42,945 nt of DNA from Acidobacteriota bacterium (GTDB lineage Bacteria > Acidobacteriota > Terriglobia > Acidiferrales > UBA7541): positions 1,529 to 44,473 of the forward strand of contig PMES01000077.1 of assembly GCA_003154775.1 (NCBI GenBank), written 5' to 3'. A program made the position numbers and the translations under genes. The notes under the pieces are model-generated. The model worked only from the letters and a program-made list of their open reading frames with translations. It was not told the origin of the DNA and did not search any database. Positions 40,488-42,945 of the stretch are shown one piece after another. Position 1 is the first letter of the stretch, and the number at the start of each line of letters is the position of its first letter.

Positions 40488-41594
40488 ATGGCGGAATTTC
40501 CACTCATCGAAAACACACAATTTGAGCCGGAAGACGAGTATCGCCCGGAACCGGAACCCGAGCCGCAGCCACCGGCGTGGACGGATGGGAGCCTGCGGAT
40601 AGGGATCCACACGTCCATTGCGGGAAGCTACCTGAACGCGCTGGAATCGGCCAGGAAACTGGGGTGTAACGCGCTACAGATTTTTTCGGCGAGCCCGCGG
40701 ATGTGGCAGGGGGCGGTGGCGCGCATTCCGGCGACGGACGCGAAAGCGTTTCGAGTGCGGCGGGAAGAGCTAGGACTGGGGCCGCTGGTGATTCATGCGA
40801 ATTACCTGGTGAACCTGGCGGCGACGCAGCCGATGCTGCGGACACGGTCCATTCAGGCGTTTCATGAGGAGTTGGTGCGCGGGGTGGCGCTGGGGGCGGA
40901 TTTCCTGGTGGTGCATCCGGGGGCGCGCGGGGAATCGTCGATGGAGCAGGCGATTGCGACGATCGTGGAGAGTGTGAAACAGGCGGCGCGGCAGGTGCCG
41001 CTGCGGTATTTGCGGATATTGATCGAGAACACGGCAGGCATGGGCACGGCGGTGGGGTCGCGGCTGGAAGAAGTGGCGCAGATGGTGCGCGGGCTGCGCG
41101 ATTTGGATGCCGGGGCGTGCCTGGATACGGCGCACCTGTTCGCGGCGGGGTACGACATTCGCAGCGAAGAAGGATTGGCGAACACCATAGGGCAGATTGA
41201 CCGTACGATCGGGCTGGAGAATGTGCCGGTGTTCCATGTGAACGATTCGAAGATACCGTTGGGCGGGCGCGTGGACCGGCACGAGCATATCGGCAAAGGA
41301 AAGATTGGCGAGGCGGCGTTTGCGAGGATTTTGCGGCACCCGCGATTTGGGGCGGCGGAGCCGGAGGGTTTGGCGGGGCGGGCGTTTTTGCTGGAGACGC
41401 CGATCGATGATCCGGGAGATGATCGCCGGAATGTGGCGAAGATTTGGGAGTTGGCGGGGTTGCAGGGCCCGGCGGCGGAGAAGGGGTTTAGCATGCTGAC
41501 TCCGGCGATGAGGAAGATTCGGAAAGAGATGGAGAAGAAGGGAAAGAAGAGTACGGCGAAGAATAAGAAGGCGAAGAAAAAGGCGAAGAATTAA
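40488..41594 (+). CDS. nfo: Endonuclease IV (AP endonuclease family 2)
   Basis: 368 aa Zn-dependent repair nuclease that cuts DNA 5' to abasic sites. A TIM-barrel with its metal ligands visible in order: VIHANYLVN (His), VVHPGARGE (His), ILIENTAGMG (Glu), CLDTAHLFAAGYD (Asp, His), FHVNDSKIPLGGRVDRHEHIG (His, Asp, His) and FLLETP (Glu). Two additions are unusual: an acidic N-terminal extension (PEDEYRPEPEPEPQPP) and a Lys-rich tail (KKSTAKNKKAKKKAKN). The last codons and the TAA lie in the intergenic repeat element AAGGCGAAGAATTAACGCAG. ATG 40488 with GGAAAG upstream is chosen over TTG 40473. Confidence 0.93.
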   Translation: MAEFPLIENTQFEPEDEYRPEPEPEPQPPAWTDGSLRIGIHTSIAGSYLNALESARKLGCNALQIFSASPRMWQGAVARIPATDAKAFRVRREELGLGPLVIHANYLVNLAATQPMLRTRSIQAFHEELVRGVALGADFLVVHPGARGESSMEQAIATIVESVKQAARQVPLRYLRILIENTAGMGTAVGSRLEEVAQMVRGLRDLDAGACLDTAHLFAAGYDIRSEEGLANTIGQIDRTIGLENVPVFHVNDSKIPLGGRVDRHEHIGKGKIGEAAFARILRHPRFGAAEPEGLAGRAFLLETPIDDPGDDRRNVAKIWELAGLQGPAAEKGFSMLTPAMRKIRKEMEKKGKKSTAKNKKAKKKAKN

Positions 41595-41760
41595 CGCAGA
41601 GGTCGCCCCGACCAGGTCGGGGTAAGCGCCGGACACAGAGGTCGCAGAGAAGAGCAGAGGTTGAAAGTTTAAAGTTGAAAGTTAAAGGTTGAAGAGAAGA
41701 GAACCCAAGACCCACCCTTAGAAAGCAAGGGTGGGGCACCCGCGGAGGGAAAAAGGACCC
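41595..41760. repeat. Composite repeat between nfo and leuS
   Basis: ACGCAGAGG array interrupted by a CCCCGACCAGGTCGGGG hairpin (41604-41620), CGCAGAGAAGAG, AAAGTTTAAAGTTGAAAG, and a cassette (41703-41741) with stem CCACCCTT/AAGGGTGG ending GGCACCCG. A ribosome-binding site GGAGGG lies at about 41744. Confidence 0.7.
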
Positions 41761-42945
41761 GTGGCGGACTATAACCCGCAGGCGATTGAGAAGAAGTGGC
41801 AGAAACGTTGGGAAGAGAATCGCGTCTTTGAATCCGAAGTAGATCCCCCAAAACCGAAATACTACGTGCTGGAGATGCTGCCGTACCCTAGCGGGACGCT
41901 GCACATGGGACACATGCGCAACTACACGATTGGGGATGTGGTGGCGCGTGTGAAGAGGATGCGCGGGTTCAACGTGCTCCATCCGATGGGATGGGACGCG
42001 TTTGGCTTGCCCGCGGAGAACGCCGCGATCAAGAACCATACCCACCCGCAGGCGTGGACCAACAGCAACATTGCGGAATTTCAGAGAGTGCTGCGGCGGT
42101 TTGGATTCAGCTACGACTGGCGGCGGGAGATTTCCACGTGCGAGCCGGAGTATTACCGGTGGAACCAGTGGTTTTTCCTGCGCATGCTGGAGCGGGGAAT
42201 TGCGTACAAGAAAAAGAGCCGCGTGAACTGGTGCCCGAAATGTTGCACGGTGCTGGCGAACGAGCAGGTGGTGAATGGCGGGTTCTGCTGGCGGCACGAG
42301 GATGCGCGCGTCGAGGCGCGGGACATCGAGCAGTGGTTTCTGAGGACGACGGCGTACGCGGAACAGTTGCTGGAGGACTTGAAAGAGCTGGAGGGTGGAT
42401 GGCCGGAACGCGTCATCACCATGCAGAGGAATTGGATCGGGAAGTCGGTTGGAGCGAAGGTCTGGTTTGATGTGGCGGATGTGACGGGCGCCGGAAAGAT
42501 TGAGATATTTACTACGCGGATTGACACGATTTATGGGGCCTCGGCGATTATTTTGGCGCCGACGCACCCGCTGGTGGGGAAATTGATTGCGGGGGCGGGG
42601 AATCAGCCGGGGTTGGAAGCGAAACTGGCGGAGATGAAGCAGTCGTCGGTGAAGATGGAGGATATCGCGACGGCGGAGAAGGACGGATTTTTTACCGGGC
42701 GTTATGTGGTGAATCCGTTCAATGGGGAGAAGATTCCGATCTGGGTGGGGAACTTCGTGCTACTGGAATATGGAACGGGCGCGATCATGGCGGTGCCGGC
42801 GCATGACGAGAGGGATTTTGAGTTTGCGAGGAAGTTTGGGTTGCCGATACCGGTGGTGGTGAGTAAGGCAGTTGAAAGTTCAAAGTTGAAAGTTGAAGGT
42901 AAAGGCGAAGAGAAGAGTAAAGGTAACGCAGAGGCGCAGAGAACG
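41761..42945 (+). CDS. leuS: Leucine--tRNA ligase, N-terminal part (continues beyond window)
   Basis: 395 codons, open to the edge, start GTG at 41761. DYNPQAIEKKWQKRW is the usual start; the class I HIGH-type motif is LHMGHMRNYTIGD. Then HPMGWDAFGLPAENAA, NWCPKCCTVLANEQV, and the editing (CP1) domain with TTRIDTIYGASAIILAPTHPL and GTGAIMAVPAHDERDFEFARKFGLP. Odd: after PIPVVVSKA (about codon 370) the sequence turns into the intergenic repeat, read in frame as VESSKLKVEGKGEEKSKGN, with no stop up to the edge. In E. coli LeuS this region is a variable loop, so the insertion may be tolerated. KMSKS and the anticodon-binding domain lie outside. Confidence 0.93.
   Translation, partial: MADYNPQAIEKKWQKRWEENRVFESEVDPPKPKYYVLEMLPYPSGTLHMGHMRNYTIGDVVARVKRMRGFNVLHPMGWDAFGLPAENAAIKNHTHPQAWTNSNIAEFQRVLRRFGFSYDWRREISTCEPEYYRWNQWFFLRMLERGIAYKKKSRVNWCPKCCTVLANEQVVNGGFCWRHEDARVEARDIEQWFLRTTAYAEQLLEDLKELEGGWPERVITMQRNWIGKSVGAKVWFDVADVTGAGKIEIFTTRIDTIYGASAIILAPTHPLVGKLIAGAGNQPGLEAKLAEMKQSSVKMEDIATAEKDGFFTGRYVVNPFNGEKIPIWVGNFVLLEYGTGAIMAVPAHDERDFEFARKFGLPIPVVVSKAVESSKLKVEGKGEEKSKGNAEAQRT
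42869..42945. repeat. Composite repeat inside leuS
   Basis: Starts AGTTGAAAGTTCAAAGTTG, continues AAAGGCGAAGAGAAG and AACGCAGAGGCGCAG, the same order of elements as in the gaps at 39420-39500 and 41630-41700 but lying in frame in the leuS coding sequence. Its far end is beyond the window. Confidence 0.85.

Noticed and set aside
9760-42945. CRISPR-like interpretation of the repeated CGCAGAG arrays
   Set aside because: Units of about 9 nt with variable composition, no fixed repeat of 24-40 nt with unique spacers, and no cas genes.

Overview
The window looks like a GC-rich bacterial chromosome fragment. The most likely source is Acidobacteriota (Terriglobia-like). The grounds are the protein style (Oar-like carrier/receptor with a carboxypeptidase-regulatory domain, SEC-C protein, PIN toxin, periplasmic Mo-hydroxylase) and the unusual intergenic DNA, where almost every gap is filled with mosaics of purine-rich repeats. 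No rRNA and no convincing tRNA are present, so the assignment is an inference from gene content, not proof.

Layout. 1-330: 5' part of a Crp/Fnr-type regulator (minus). 873-3541: two-subunit molybdenum hydroxylase, the large subunit with a twin-arginine signal. 3717-4370: rhomboid protease (minus). 4986-12751: recO, glyQ, glyS and pyruvate phosphate dikinase, all plus strand, with ten copies of a palindrome (core TGTCGGCGCGCCGACA) between and inside these genes. 13164-15611: TonB-receptor-like outer-membrane protein. 15764-16966: SEC-C protein (minus). 17544-18265: antitoxin/PIN-toxin pair (minus). 18627-23310: serine hydrolase, peptide-binding lipoprotein and anhydro-MurNAc kinase (minus), probably wall recycling. 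23559-28962: mutS and oligopeptidase B (minus). 29173-33516: CYTH-domain protein, a PRC-barrel/MgtE_N/CBS protein and an aberrant Nramp transporter. 33726-38749: uppS, cdsA, dxr, rseP (lipid carrier, phospholipid and isoprenoid precursors, and envelope stress). 38853-39365: Fur-family regulator. 39748-39981: small secreted Lys/His-rich protein. 40488-41594: endonuclease IV. 41761 to the end: leuS, cut by the window edge.

Most striking signals. (1) A 16-bp perfect palindrome, in one copy grown to a 32-bp perfect palindrome, occurs ten times between 4.79 and 9.97 kb and only as a half-site elsewhere; one copy lies in frame inside glyQ. (2) The intergenic gaps share a modular repeat: 9-bp-like CGCAGAG/CACAGAG arrays plus hairpin cassettes in which the outer scaffold is conserved but the stem is exchanged. 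(3) These repeats enter genes: they run in frame into leuS, encode the N-terminus of the peptide-binding lipoprotein, and supply the stop of endonuclease IV. (4) Repeat orientation, and apparently strand composition, switch at about 3.7-4.8 kb, just before the palindrome cluster.

Genes that are usually tightly coupled (glyQ/glyS; uppS/cdsA/dxr/rseP) are here separated by about 0.2-0.7 kb of repeat DNA, which suggests the repeats have spread through the spacers and sometimes been tolerated in coding sequence.
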